Of a DNA stretch of 64,000 nt, positions 16,546 through 25,292 are shown one piece after another; the first letter of the stretch is position 1, and every line of letters begins with the position of its first letter. Position numbers and translations under genes: made by a program. Under the pieces are notes generated by a model. It did no database searches. It saw only the letters and a list, made by a program, of their open reading frames with translations, and was not told the origin of the DNA. Origin of the DNA: G963668185 sp963668185 (lineage in GTDB: Bacteria > Chloroflexota > Dehalococcoidia > Lucifugimonadales > G963668185); the NCBI GenBank assembly GCA_963668185.1, contig OY764162.1, positions 2,480,001-2,544,000 of the forward strand, read 5' to 3'.

Positions 16546-16917
16546 TTACGCCTGCGCTCCGTTCTTCTGCTCATCGAGGAGCTTTCGAAGTTCCTCGGCA
16601 GTGAAGGCGCGCCCGGGATGGGCTTCCATGATCCGGAGGACATCGGCCCGTCCTTCCTCCAGACCTTTCTGCCGGTCGTACTCACGCAACTTTTTCTTGA
16701 ATGCCTCGGCCAGCATGGTCCATCCCTCCGTCATTGTGTACACGGCTATCGCGGAGACTACCCAGAGCGGCTGAACGTCCCGCCCGATAGCTACGATGGT
16801 ATCCCACGCGCCGTCTCCAGTCTGCACGGCGACTTCTCTGTACGTTACCACGCCCAGACTCAAGAGCGCGAGGGCAAGGAACAGCGCCCAAGCATACAGT
16901 TCACGGAATATGGGCAT
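16546..16917 (-). CDS. Small two-helix membrane protein, unknown function
   Basis: 123 residues. Two predicted membrane segments: LYAWALFLALALLSLGVVTY near the N-terminus and PLWVVSAIAVYTMTEGWTML in the middle. These are followed by a basic/acidic helical cytoplasmic tail (KKKLREYDRQKGLEEGRADVLRIMEAHPGRAFTAEELRKLLDEQ). The tail resembles a short HTH or coiled region, but no family is recognised. It is bordered on both sides by dispersed repeats. Confidence 0.65.
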   Translation of the reverse strand: MPIFRELYAWALFLALALLSLGVVTYREVAVQTGDGAWDTIVAIGRDVQPLWVVSAIAVYTMTEGWTMLAEAFKKKLREYDRQKGLEEGRADVLRIMEAHPGRAFTAEELRKLLDEQKNGAQA

Positions 16918-16930
16918 GGCCCCATCCCCT

Positions 16931-17160
16931 TCTAAGGGCAGGTTTCAAACCTGCCTCTACGGTTGTTATTTGTGCGGCGCCGGGGCGGATGGATTCCGGC
17001 CTTCGCCGGAATGACGGCGGCGTGGGTAGCGCGTGGTAGAGGCGGGTTTGAAACCCGCCTCTACGGTGGTTGTTTGTGCGGTTACGTGCGGCGGCGTGCC
17101 GGCGGGGCGGATGGATTCCCGCCTTCGCGGGAATGACGGGAGGAAGCGCGGGAATGACGG
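16931..17160. repeat. Cluster of two alternating intergenic repeat families
   Basis: Family 1 appears twice: the hairpin GGCAGGTTTCAAACCTGCC (16937-16955) and GGCGGGTTTGAAACCCGCC (17041-17059). Each is followed by a related TCTACGGT...TTTGTGCGG tail. Family 2 also appears twice as inverted units: GGATTCCGGCCTTCGCCGG then AATGACGG (about 16991-17018), and GGATTCCCGCCTTCGCGGG then AATGACGG (about 17111-17140). The right end overlaps the 3' end of the surface-protein gene. Confidence 0.85.
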
Positions 17161-19445
17161 CGGGAGGGCGCGCGCTGCCGCACTGCGGCCACGCCGATGC
17201 CGGCGAGGAGGAGCGCGGCGCCGGCGGAGGCTAGCGCGAGGAGGAGGGTGGGCGTTGGCGACGCGTCTCCTACGGTTATGGTGGAGAGGTCCAGAGGCGG
17301 GACTTCGGGGAGCTGGGGCTCGGGGGGTGGGGCGTCCGCTTCCTCGTCGATGATGGCGGGGAGCTTGAGCGTGACCTCGGCGCAGTTGGGGTTGGGATTG
17401 TTGCCCAGGGCGTCGAGCTCGCCGTCGCAGACTATGATTGTGACGACGGTGGATCTGCCGACGGCCCTGGTCGGGCGGCCGGTGATATAGCCGGTCTTCG
17501 GGTCGAGGCGCAGGCTGCGCGGCAGGAAGGAGCCTTCCTCCAGCGCGTATGAGGCGATGTCCGTGTCGTCGGTGATCGGGACGATGGTGCGGATGCGCTG
17601 GCCGACGGTGAGCGACGTCGGCGGCTTGTACCTGACCGACGGCTTGGTCGTGTCGAGCGGCACGGTCACCGCGTTGAGGCTCTCGGGGACGCTTGCGCCC
17701 GTGAACGCCAGGCTCACGGCTTCGTTGTGACCGGGCACGTCGGTGACCGTGCCGCCCGTGATTGCGCCATCAGGCACGGTCACCGCGCCGTTGTCGCCGC
17801 GCTTCACGTCGTAGGTGAACCTGATCCCGGAATGGAAGCCGGTCGGCGACGTGGAGATTCCGTCGTACTCCGCGGGGCGGGCCACGCCGCCGATGGCGAT
17901 GCTCAGCGACGGCGTGCCGGTGACCTTCACGCGCTTGTCGAAGTTCACGTACACGGTTATCGTGCCGCCCGGGCCGAGCGTTTCGGCGGGGAATACGACC
18001 ACTGTACCGAGCGTCGGCGCGGTCCCCCTGAGGCGCGGGTAGTCGCTCGCCGTGCCGAAGAACCACGGGTCGTCCGCACTGTTGTTGCCGTCGTAGTCCA
18101 CGTTCCAGTTGGCGTAGATGCCCGTGTAGTCCGTGGGCGTCTGCAACTCAGAGGTGGTCTTGCCCTCCGGATCTTCGGCGTCGTCATCGTCGTCAATATC
18201 CGAGGTCACCGTGTCCCAGTAGCTATCTTCCACCGTCGGGTTGCCATCATCGTCGTGCCCGATGAGGCCGCCCCGGTTAAGGTTGGCGCCGGTGAACTGC
18301 GGCGTGACTACGGTTCCCCGCGAGTAACTGGCCTCGATGGTTCCGCCGAGCGACCTGCCGACGAGTCCGCCGGCGTTCGCTTCGCCCGACGAGTGGCGAA
18401 GGGCTTCGACTCGCCCGATGGCGTAGCTGGCCGACACCGTGCCGTTGTTGTTGTCCCCTACCAGCCCGCCGGCGTAGGCGTTCCAGCCCACGTTGTTGTT
18501 CCCTGGGCCGGAACTGGAGTCGGCGAGGACGGCGCCGGTGGCGAAGGACGCTCCGATGATCCCGCGGTTCTCGCCCACCAGCCCACCCGCGCGAGAGTGG
18601 TCTTGGCCCCCGGCGTCGCCTTCCACGTTGCCCAGGGCGTAGCTGCGCAGGATGACGCTGCCGCTGTCGGCCTGGCCGACCAGCCCGCCCGCGTAGGCTA
18701 GGGCAGTGGCTCCCTGCGGGCCGGAGGTCTCCGCTTCCACTTTGACGGCGGCCCAACTGTCAGTTATCTTGCCGGCACTGTATCCGGCCAGCCCGCCCGC
18801 GTAGGCATAGTCAAAGTTGGAGCCGGTCGTTGTCACTTTGACCTTGACCGAGCCGCCGTTCACGCCTACGTTCTTCACCTCTACACCGCTGCCGGCGATG
18901 TAGCCGAACAGCCCGACGTGCGTATCAACATCCTGATCGGGCAGGTTGACGTACAGGTTGGATATGGTGTGGCCGTTGCCGTCGAAGGTCCCCGAGAACC
19001 AATTCGATGTGCTGCTTCCGTTGCCGATGGGCGTCCAGCCGTTGTTGGTGGGGTTGGCGGTGGCGTTCGGCGTCCAGTCGGCCTTGTTGGCAGCCCTCGT
19101 AGCCTCAGCGTAGCTGGCGTCGTCGTTGAAGTCGAGGCTCCTGGCCAGTTCGTAGCCGGTGCAGGTCGGGGTGCCGTCAATGGGGGCGCAGCCCATGCCG
19201 GTGACCGCGTCGGGGAAGGCGGCGGTGTAGGAGTCTGCGTTGTTGTCAGCAGTGCCGTTGCCGTCCAGGTCGTAGCGGACGGCGTCCAACTGCTCCAGCG
19301 TCCGTATCTCTATGAGGTTGTCGTTGTCCGTGTCGTAGTCGTTGGCGGACTGGGCGGACGCCGCGCCGCCGAGCAGGGCGGTCAGGCCTGCGGCGAGGGC
19401 GATTGCGAGCGTGGCGAGTATCGGGCGTATGTGGTGTCGGTTCAC
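17082..19445 (-). CDS. Secreted GLUG-repeat surface protein with C-terminal membrane anchor
   Basis: 787 residues. It has a signal peptide (LATLAIALAAGLTALLGGAASAQSA), then about five GLUG-type repeats at residues 200-390 of the form AYAGGLVGDNNNGTVSASYAIGRV. These are followed by beta domains (residues 470-690) including a putative Ig-like 'PTSLTVGQRI...GYITGRPT' segment. A Pro-rich spacer leads to a C-terminal transmembrane helix (TPTLLLALASAGAALLLAGIGV) and a basic tail. It is probably exported and cell-surface attached, perhaps for adhesion. The last 16 or so residues (HSREGGNPS) are encoded by a dispersed repeat, so the natural C-terminus may once have been shorter. Confidence 0.82.
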   Translation of the reverse strand: MNRHHIRPILATLAIALAAGLTALLGGAASAQSANDYDTDNDNLIEIRTLEQLDAVRYDLDGNGTADNNADSYTAAFPDAVTGMGCAPIDGTPTCTGYELARSLDFNDDASYAEATRAANKADWTPNATANPTNNGWTPIGNGSSTSNWFSGTFDGNGHTISNLYVNLPDQDVDTHVGLFGYIAGSGVEVKNVGVNGGSVKVKVTTTGSNFDYAYAGGLAGYSAGKITDSWAAVKVEAETSGPQGATALAYAGGLVGQADSGSVILRSYALGNVEGDAGGQDHSRAGGLVGENRGIIGASFATGAVLADSSSGPGNNNVGWNAYAGGLVGDNNNGTVSASYAIGRVEALRHSSGEANAGGLVGRSLGGTIEASYSRGTVVTPQFTGANLNRGGLIGHDDDGNPTVEDSYWDTVTSDIDDDDDAEDPEGKTTSELQTPTDYTGIYANWNVDYDGNNSADDPWFFGTASDYPRLRGTAPTLGTVVVFPAETLGPGGTITVYVNFDKRVKVTGTPSLSIAIGGVARPAEYDGISTSPTGFHSGIRFTYDVKRGDNGAVTVPDGAITGGTVTDVPGHNEAVSLAFTGASVPESLNAVTVPLDTTKPSVRYKPPTSLTVGQRIRTIVPITDDTDIASYALEEGSFLPRSLRLDPKTGYITGRPTRAVGRSTVVTIIVCDGELDALGNNPNPNCAEVTLKLPAIIDEEADAPPPEPQLPEVPPLDLSTITVGDASPTPTLLLALASAGAALLLAGIGVAAVRQRAPSRRHSRASSRHSREGGNPSAPPARRRT

Positions 19446-19660
19446 TGCGTTGCCTCCCTGCGGGGCTTGTCATCCATTCGATACGGTCTTCACGCGGGCA
19501 ATGATAGCGCGCGCACGGCGCTGCCTTACAGTTGTGAACGGCGCCGCGTTACGATGGTATCGCATTGTGCCATTATCGGGCGGGAGTTGGAAGGGGGTTT
19601 GGGGCGGCCTTCGATGGGGCTCAGGGCGAACGGGGGCGGTTATAATGGAGGCATACTCGC

Positions 19661-20875
19661 GTGGGGCCGGTGACTTACATGCAGACGATACTTCCGGACG
19701 CTGCGGGCAGGTACGGGGAGTTCGGCGGCAGATTTGTGCCGGAGACGCTGATGCCGGCCGTGGAGGAGCTTGAGGCGGCGTTCGGCGCGGTGCGGGACGA
19801 CGCGTCGTTCGAGGCGGAGCTGTCGGCGCTGCTCAAGGACTACGCGGGCAGGCCGACGCCGCTGTACTTCGCGGAGAATCTTTCCAAAGAGCTTGGCGGC
19901 GCGCGCATCTATATTAAACGCGAAGACCTGGCCCACACGGGCGCGCACAAGATCAACAACACGGTGGGGCAGGCGCTGCTGGCGCGCAGGATGGGGAAGC
20001 GGCGGATCATCGCGGAGACGGGCGCGGGCCAGCACGGCGTGGCGACGGCCACCGTGTGCGCGCTGCTCAACATGGAGTGCGTCGTGTACATGGGCGCCGA
20101 GGACATCGAGAGGCAGGCGCTCAACGTGTTCCGCATGAGGCTGCTGGGCGCGGAGGTGCGCCCGGTGCACTCAGGGAGCCGCACGCTGAAGGACGCGATC
20201 AACGAGGCGATACGGGACTGGGTCACGAACGTGGAGACGACGCACTACCTGATTGGCAGCGTGATGGGGCCGCACCCGTACCCGATGATCGTGTCGCACT
20301 TCCAGTCGGTGATCGGGCGGGAGGCGCGCGAGCAGCTACACGCGGCGACGGGCCGGCTGCCGGACTACGCCGTGGCGTGCGTCGGCGGGGGCAGCAACGC
20401 GATCGGGCTGTTCTCGGAGTTCGTGCCGCACGAGAGCGTGAGGCTCGTGGGCGTCGAGGCCGGCGGGCAGGGCGTGGAGTCGGAGCGCCACGCGGCCACG
20501 CTCACGAAGGGCGAGGTCGGCGTGCTGCACGGCAGCATGTCGTACGTGCTCCAGGACGAGCACGGGCAGATCCAGGAGGCGCACAGCATATCGGCGGGGC
20601 TGGACTACCCGGGCGTGGGCCCGGAGCACAGCTACCTGAAGGACACCGGGCGCGCGGCGTACGTGAGCGTGACGGACGACGAGGCGCTGGAGGGCTTCCG
20701 GCTGCTGTGCCGCACGGAGGGGATCATCCCGGCGCTGGAGCCGGCGCACGCGGCGTTCCACCTGACGCGGCTGGCGCCGGGGCTGGACGGGGACCGGATC
20801 GTGCTGATGTGCCTGAGCGGCCGCGGCGACAAGGACATCACGACGGTGGCGGAGGCGCTGGGGGCGGGCCGCTGA
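19661..20875 (+). CDS. trpB: Tryptophan synthase beta chain
   Basis: 404 residues from GTG 19661, which has GGAGG 9 nt upstream; an in-frame ATG at 19679 is an alternative. Hallmarks: GRYGEFGGRFVPETL, the PLP lysine Lys97 in HTGAHKINNT, RIIAETGAGQHGVATA, the phosphate-binding GGGSNAIG, and the C-terminal CLSGRGDKDI. Length and motifs fit TrpB1, which works with TrpA to make tryptophan from indole and serine. No trpA or other trp gene adjoins, so this copy stands alone here. A TATAAT hexamer at 19641-19646 just before the ribosome site could be a -10, but no clear -35 is seen. Confidence 0.94.
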   Translation: MGPVTYMQTILPDAAGRYGEFGGRFVPETLMPAVEELEAAFGAVRDDASFEAELSALLKDYAGRPTPLYFAENLSKELGGARIYIKREDLAHTGAHKINNTVGQALLARRMGKRRIIAETGAGQHGVATATVCALLNMECVVYMGAEDIERQALNVFRMRLLGAEVRPVHSGSRTLKDAINEAIRDWVTNVETTHYLIGSVMGPHPYPMIVSHFQSVIGREAREQLHAATGRLPDYAVACVGGGSNAIGLFSEFVPHESVRLVGVEAGGQGVESERHAATLTKGEVGVLHGSMSYVLQDEHGQIQEAHSISAGLDYPGVGPEHSYLKDTGRAAYVSVTDDEALEGFRLLCRTEGIIPALEPAHAAFHLTRLAPGLDGDRIVLMCLSGRGDKDITTVAEALGAGR

Positions 20876-20881
20876 GAGGGG

Positions 20882-21103
20882 TCAGCTTCCTACGAGCCTG
20901 TCCACCGCGAGCGCGAACCCAGCAGCGGTAGCCATGCCGCCGATCATGATAGTCACCATCCAGCGAATCAGGCGGCTCTCCAGGTTGGTCATGTCGGCCC
21001 TCAACTGGTACATCTCGGCCCGCAGATCGGCCACGTCCGACTTGGTTGCCAGATGCTCGTAGGCTCCTTCGAGTTGGCCTACCCGCTGTTCCGTAGTAAC
21101 CAT
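20882..21103 (-). CDS. Small coiled-coil/membrane protein (DUF1640-like)
   Basis: 73 residues. The first 45 form an amphipathic coiled coil (RVGQLEGAYEHLATKSDVADLRAEMYQLRADMTNLESRLIRW). A single C-terminal transmembrane helix follows (TIMIGGMATAAGFALAVDRLV). This layout is common among small membrane-anchored coiled-coil proteins of unknown function. It converges on trpB with a gap of 6 bases. Confidence 0.65.
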   Translation of the reverse strand: MVTTEQRVGQLEGAYEHLATKSDVADLRAEMYQLRADMTNLESRLIRWMVTIMIGGMATAAGFALAVDRLVGS

Positions 21104-21325
21104 GCAGAGCGTCCTTTATCGTTCAGTGTGCCGCCCTACCACGCGGGGCCATTATACGCGATGGCGGGCCGCGCGGACGCCAGCCCGTTCCTCGACCTCT
21201 TCCCGAACAATGCGCCTGCCCACTTCACATATGTTGCGCAATGCAACGTCCGGCCTTAGACTGCGGACACATTTGATTAGTATTGGAAGCATCACATTCA
21301 TCACCTGAGACAAGGATCACTTAAC
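21104..21325. other. Intergenic region before the Eco29kI-like R-M pair
   Basis: A 222-bp stretch without a supported gene. GC drops in its second half (from about 21220), marking the left edge of the less GC-rich R-M block. No clear promoter hexamers or repeats were recognised. Confidence 0.4.
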
Positions 21326-22645
21326 TTGGGCACCGCAGAAGGCAGCCAGGCAGGAACCTTCCGCGATCCAGCGTTCTCAGGTAACCGAGATGCACCTGTA
21401 CACCGATGGGTACCCTGGACCGCCGGGTTCTCTAAGCACTTCATCGAAGACGCGCTTGAAACCCATGCGAAAGGCGATTGGGGTACAGTCCTCGATCCAT
21501 TCGCAGGCGTTGGGACTGCGCTCGTGGAGGCCGACCTCGCAGGCCACGATGCCGTGGGATTCGAAATCAACCCGTACGCGGCGTTTGTTGCTCAGGTAAA
21601 GCTAGAGGCGCATCTGCTGCCCATTGCGGCCCTGCGGTCTGCGATTGAAGACCTCCATAACCAAGCCTTGACCGTGGAACAGAACGGCGCAAGACCTATT
21701 TCGGTCCCTCCGCAGCGGTTCCAAACTCGATCACCCTTCTACAGTCCCAAGGTAGAGCGCAAAGTGCTCCTGATGATGGACTTCATCCATCGGCAACCCG
21801 ATGCGCGGGTAGCAGCCGCTCTGCGGTTGGCTTTCGGGGCCACAATGGTCGAATACTCCAACTATTCTTATGAGCCGAGCCTGGGACGGCGCAGATCGGT
21901 CGGCCGTGCCGATGTAGAGGATCATCCCGTGGCAGAGCGTGTTGCTCGCAAGCTAACGGAAATCACTAACGACGCTGAGTGGTATCGAACTCATCGCGTA
22001 TGCGAGAGACGCACACCTGGGCGAATTCATCTGGAGTCCTTCTTCGATGGTTACAAGCGGCTGAACCAGCATAGCGTTGACTTGATAGTCACTTCACCGC
22101 CCTACGCAAACAACTATCACTACAACCGAAACACGAGGCCGCATCTGTATTGGCTTGGATTCTGCGAGGAGCCGGGTGACCTCAAGTACCTTGAAGGACA
22201 GAACTTCGGCACGTACTGGCAAAGGGCTCGGGCATTGGAAGAGGTCACTCTTCACCCTTCAATAGACGACCCGAGTATCGCCGCAACGCTGGCTGAAATC
22301 CGGCGCCAGAATCCAGAACGTGGTCTATATGGCGGAAGTGGATGGGCCAACTACGTAGCGACTTACTTGAACGACTGCATCCGATTCGTGGACGGGATGA
22401 AGTGGTGCCTCAGGTCGAACGCAACTGCGTTGGTTGTAATCGGGAACAGTATAGTCCAAGGCGTTCATGTTCCTACCGATAGGTTCTTTGCAAAGATCGC
22501 ACAACGCCAGGGCCTTGAAGTGATGGCGATCCATACGCCCCGCCTTGCCCGTGTAGGCGACAGCATCACAAACTCGAGTGTTCGACGCGGAGAAGCTGGC
22601 GGCCAGAGGCTCTACGAGTCTGTTGTCGAGTTGCGTCAACCATGA
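21326..22645 (+). CDS. Type II DNA methyltransferase, amino-MTase (N4-cytosine or N6-adenine), alpha-type motif order
   Basis: 439 residues from TTG 21326, with AAGGA 9-10 nt upstream. The SAM-binding motif I, VLDPFAGVGTALVEADLAGHDAVGFEIN, is near residues 55-85. The catalytic motif VDLIVTSPPYANNYHYN is near residue 255, so a target-recognition region lies between them. TSPPY is typical of N4-cytosine methylases, though N6-adenine cannot be ruled out. The stop overlaps the next start by ATGA, so it is coupled to the Eco29kI-like nuclease and should protect the host from it. Confidence 0.87.
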   Translation: MGTAEGSQAGTFRDPAFSGNRDAPVHRWVPWTAGFSKHFIEDALETHAKGDWGTVLDPFAGVGTALVEADLAGHDAVGFEINPYAAFVAQVKLEAHLLPIAALRSAIEDLHNQALTVEQNGARPISVPPQRFQTRSPFYSPKVERKVLLMMDFIHRQPDARVAAALRLAFGATMVEYSNYSYEPSLGRRRSVGRADVEDHPVAERVARKLTEITNDAEWYRTHRVCERRTPGRIHLESFFDGYKRLNQHSVDLIVTSPPYANNYHYNRNTRPHLYWLGFCEEPGDLKYLEGQNFGTYWQRARALEEVTLHPSIDDPSIAATLAEIRRQNPERGLYGGSGWANYVATYLNDCIRFVDGMKWCLRSNATALVVIGNSIVQGVHVPTDRFFAKIAQRQGLEVMAIHTPRLARVGDSITNSSVRRGEAGGQRLYESVVELRQP

Positions 22646-23214
22646 CAACTTTGTACGACCCCCTAACATGGGAAAACCTAATGGCAGGTTTGACGGCCCG
22701 CTTCGAGCAAGTTCCTCTGGTGAACCTAACGTCGGTTGACGAGGCTCGCGGCCCAGGCGTATACGCGCTGTTCTACGATGGCCCACACCCCGCGTATAGG
22801 CCGATCACCGGCACGCGGAGGCCCATTTACGTGGGTAAGGCCGTGCCGCAAGGGACACGTAAAGGAACAGGGGAAGCGAGTGACCCGTACGCCTTGCGCA
22901 GGCGCCTACGGTTGCACCGAAACTCCATCGAAGTTGCTGAGAATCTTGCTGTAGACAATTTCCAGTGCCGATACTTGGCGGTCGTTCCAGTATGGATCAC
23001 CTTGGCTGAACGATTTCTGATTGACCACTATCGGCCCGTTTGGAACACTGAAGTAGATGGATTCGGCAACAATCCACAAGGCAGGTACCGGTCTGGAGGA
23101 GAAAGAAGCTGGTGGGACACATTGCATCCAGGCCGAGGATGGGCCTCGACAAGAACACCAAAGGGGACAGAGGAAGACGCCTTGTCCATTGCCGAGAGAT
23201 TCTTTGCGGACTAA
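22642..23214 (+). CDS. Eco29kI-like GIY-YIG type II restriction endonuclease
   Basis: 190 residues. It carries the GIY-YIG core as GVYALFYDG (Tyr41) and PIYVGKAVPQGTRKG (Tyr63), then RRLRLHRNSI (Arg90/His92), FQCRYLAVVPVWITLAERFLI (Glu123) and RPVWN (Asn135). The order and spacing match the Eco29kI family closely, as does the tail DGFGNNPQGRYRSG...WWDTLHPGRGWA. Characterised Eco29kI cuts CCGCGG; whether this one does is inference. It is translationally coupled to the methyltransferase, forming a complete type II system. Confidence 0.88.
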   Translation: MTTLYDPLTWENLMAGLTARFEQVPLVNLTSVDEARGPGVYALFYDGPHPAYRPITGTRRPIYVGKAVPQGTRKGTGEASDPYALRRRLRLHRNSIEVAENLAVDNFQCRYLAVVPVWITLAERFLIDHYRPVWNTEVDGFGNNPQGRYRSGGERSWWDTLHPGRGWASTRTPKGTEEDALSIAERFFAD

Positions 23215-23247
23215 GGGCGGCGGCCTGGCCGCGTTGAAGGAGGGCTG

Positions 23248-24180
23248 ATGAGACAACGATCTTACGGAAGGGACAGGGAACTCACGTTCAGGATGTCGTT
23301 CACGATCCTGATGCTGGTCTTCGTGTATATCGCGTTCATGGGGCTGCTGTTCTGGGCGGGCGTGCCGTGGTTCTTCATCCTGATCCTGGCCGTGGGCATG
23401 TCGGTCTTCCAGTACTACATGTCCGACAGGCTGGTGCTGATGACGACGGGCGCGAAGGAGGTCACGCCGGAGCAGGAGCCGAGGCTGCACGCGACGATCG
23501 AGCGGCTGGCGGCGATGGCGGACCTGCCGAAGCCGAAGAAGATCGCGATCATGGACACGCACGTGCCGAACGCGTTCGCGACGGGCCGCAACCCGCAGAA
23601 CGCGGTGATCGCGGTCACGCGCGGGCTGATGTCGCGCCTGAACGCGAAGGAGGTGGAGGCGGTGCTGGCCCACGAACTGACGCACGTGAAGAACCGCGAC
23701 GTGATGGTGCTGACGTGGGCGAGCGTCATCGTGATCATGGCGGGCTTCCTGATGCAGATGCTGTTCTGGATGAGCCTGTTCGGCGGGTTCGGCGGCGGCG
23801 GCAGGGGCCGTGACAGCGGCGGCGGCAACGCGATGCTGGTCATGCTGGCGGTGTACGTGGGCACGATAGTCATCTACTTCGCGAGCCAGCTCCTGATCAT
23901 GGCGCTGTCGCGATACCGCGAGTTCGCGGCGGACCGGGGCGCGGCGGTGATCACGGGCGCGCCTATGCAACTGGCGTCGGCGCTTCAGAAGATCAGCAAC
24001 GACATGTACCGCATACCGGAGAAGGACCTGCGGCAGGTGGAGCACGCGAACGCGTTCTTCATCGTGAACGCGCTGAAGGGCGGCGAAGTGGCGAATCTGA
24101 TGTCGAGCCACCCGCCGGTCGAGAAGCGCATCGAGCGGCTGATGCGGATGCAGCGCGACATGGAACGCGGGGGCTTCTAA
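23248..24180 (+). CDS. htpX: Protease HtpX, M48 family zinc metalloprotease
   Basis: 310 residues. Two N-terminal membrane helices (ILMLVFVYIAFMGLLFWAG, WFFILILAVGMSVFQYY) precede the zinc site HELTH (residues 142-146). Two further helices (VLTWASVIVIMAGFLMQMLFW, AMLVMLAVYVGTIVIYFASQLL) and the third ligand region SRYREFAADRGAA follow, all as in HtpX. It degrades misfolded membrane proteins. It lies 3 nt upstream of pspAB and close to pspA, so it belongs to the envelope-stress cluster. A Gly-rich insertion (FGGGGRGRDSGGG) sits between helices three and four. Confidence 0.93.
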   Translation: MRQRSYGRDRELTFRMSFTILMLVFVYIAFMGLLFWAGVPWFFILILAVGMSVFQYYMSDRLVLMTTGAKEVTPEQEPRLHATIERLAAMADLPKPKKIAIMDTHVPNAFATGRNPQNAVIAVTRGLMSRLNAKEVEAVLAHELTHVKNRDVMVLTWASVIVIMAGFLMQMLFWMSLFGGFGGGGRGRDSGGGNAMLVMLAVYVGTIVIYFASQLLIMALSRYREFAADRGAAVITGAPMQLASALQKISNDMYRIPEKDLRQVEHANAFFIVNALKGGEVANLMSSHPPVEKRIERLMRMQRDMERGGF

Positions 24181-24183
24181 CCG

Positions 24184-24753
24184 GTGGGCATCCTGAGCGC
24201 GCTCTTTGGCCGTTCGAAGCTCAAAAGGCCGAGCCGGGAACAGTTCTTCGTGATCGCGACGACGGCGGTGAGCCTGAGCGCGCGAACGGACCTGAACGTG
24301 ACGAACTTCGCGGGCGTGGTGTTCAATCCGGTGGAGTCGAGCTTCTTCGCGGAGCTTCAGAACGAGATGGACGCGCTCCTGGACGCGGGCCAAGCGGCGG
24401 CGGGCACGAAGTTCGAGGTGAAGGACGATGGCTTCGGCACCCGATGGGTGATCCTGGACGACCCGGACTTCGAGGACCTGGTCACGACGATCCACATCGT
24501 GGGCGAAACGATCACGGAGCACGGCTTCGGCGACCGGCTGATCGCGGCGGTGCTGCGCTTCGACTTCGAGGGGAAGGCGGCGTACTGGATCTACAACATC
24601 AAGCGGGGCAAGTTCTACCCGCTGGTGCTGTCGGGCCGCAGCCAGCGCGACAACGCGGCGGAGATGCGCCTGGGCGCGCTGATGGAGCAGGAAAAGGTGC
24701 CCGTGGAGCCGAACCTGGAAAACTGGTACGCGCTGTGGGGAATCCCGTTTTAG
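24184..24753 (+). CDS. pspAB: PspA-associated protein PspAB
   Basis: 189 residues from GTG 24184, 3 nt after htpX. The sequence MGILSALFGRSKLKRPSREQFFVIATTAVSL, AGVVFNPVESSFFAELQNEMDALL, FGTRWVILDDPDFEDLVTTIHIV, GKFYPLVLSGRSQRDNAAEM and EPNLENWYALWGIPF follows the PspAB family known from actinobacterial and other genomes with pspA. The exact role is not known. Here its partners pspAA and pspA lie 2.2 kb away on the opposite strand. Confidence 0.85.
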   Translation: MGILSALFGRSKLKRPSREQFFVIATTAVSLSARTDLNVTNFAGVVFNPVESSFFAELQNEMDALLDAGQAAAGTKFEVKDDGFGTRWVILDDPDFEDLVTTIHIVGETITEHGFGDRLIAAVLRFDFEGKAAYWIYNIKRGKFYPLVLSGRSQRDNAAEMRLGALMEQEKVPVEPNLENWYALWGIPF

Positions 24754-24834
24754 GGCGGGGGCGCTCGGGACTCCCCCAGTCTAGCGATTGCAGGAACCCT
24801 TAAAGACAGTAACCCCCGCCAGTGCGCCGCGACT

Positions 24835-25047
24835 CTAGTGCGGCTGTAACTCAACAAGCTCGTATGAGTTCGGCGGCGGTACGGGGAGCCCGTCTTCCTC
24901 CAGCGCCTCTATGTACATTTCGATGGCTTCGGCTATTAACGAGCAAACCTCTTCCCTAGTCTCGGCTGCTGCAACGCAGCCTGGCAGATCGGGGACGTGG
25001 GCTCCATAGCTGGTCGGCCCCTTCTCTATGACAACGGCGTACTTCAT
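24835..25047 (-). CDS. hicB: HicB family antitoxin
   Basis: 70 residues from ATG 25047. The pattern MKYAVVIEKGPTSYGAHVPDLPGCVAAAETREEVCSLIAEAIEMYIEALEEDGLPVPPP is the partial RNase H-like fold of HicB. No C-terminal DNA-binding extension is present, so autoregulation may rely on the complex. It overlaps the upstream hicA stop by ATGA. Confidence 0.9.
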   Translation of the reverse strand: MKYAVVIEKGPTSYGAHVPDLPGCVAAAETREEVCSLIAEAIEMYIEALEEDGLPVPPPNSYELVELQPH

Positions 25048-25244
25048 TGTTCCCTCTCCCGCAGTCCCGCCTGCTTCAGGATCTGGTGCCATGTTCCTCT
25101 CGGCACATCGACGCCCGGATTACCCGCGATAACTACAATGCCTCGCTTGACGGGATGCTTGAACACGCGATGACTTCCGCGCCTTCGATCCAGTGTCCAT
25201 CCATCATCTTCAACCAATCGAATAGCGTCTCTAACCTTAGGCAT
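25044..25244 (-). CDS. hicA: HicA family mRNA interferase toxin
   Basis: 66 residues. It shows the small dsRBD-like HicA fold: VRDAIRLVEDDGWTLDRRRGSHRVFKHPVKRGIVVIAGNPGVDVPRGTWHQILKQAGL. The catalytic His in GSHRVF and the conserved KHP and G-T-W-H segments are intact. HicA cleaves mRNA and HicB neutralises it. The pair interrupts the space between pspAB and queG in the stress cluster. Confidence 0.9.
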   Translation of the reverse strand: MPKVRDAIRLVEDDGWTLDRRRGSHRVFKHPVKRGIVVIAGNPGVDVPRGTWHQILKQAGLREREQ

Positions 25245-25292
25245 ACGAAAATTCAGTTGGCAACATTCGATGAACCAGTGACGTGACGTCTT

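Noticed and set aside
19641..19646. TATAAT directly before the trpB ribosome site
   Set aside because: There is no -35 at a fitting distance, so it is mentioned under trpB but not called as a promoter.
22906..24522. 538-codon minus-strand open frame over htpX
   Set aside because: It covers htpX and pspAB in antisense and consists of His/Arg-rich low-complexity sequence; the sense genes have full family motifs.
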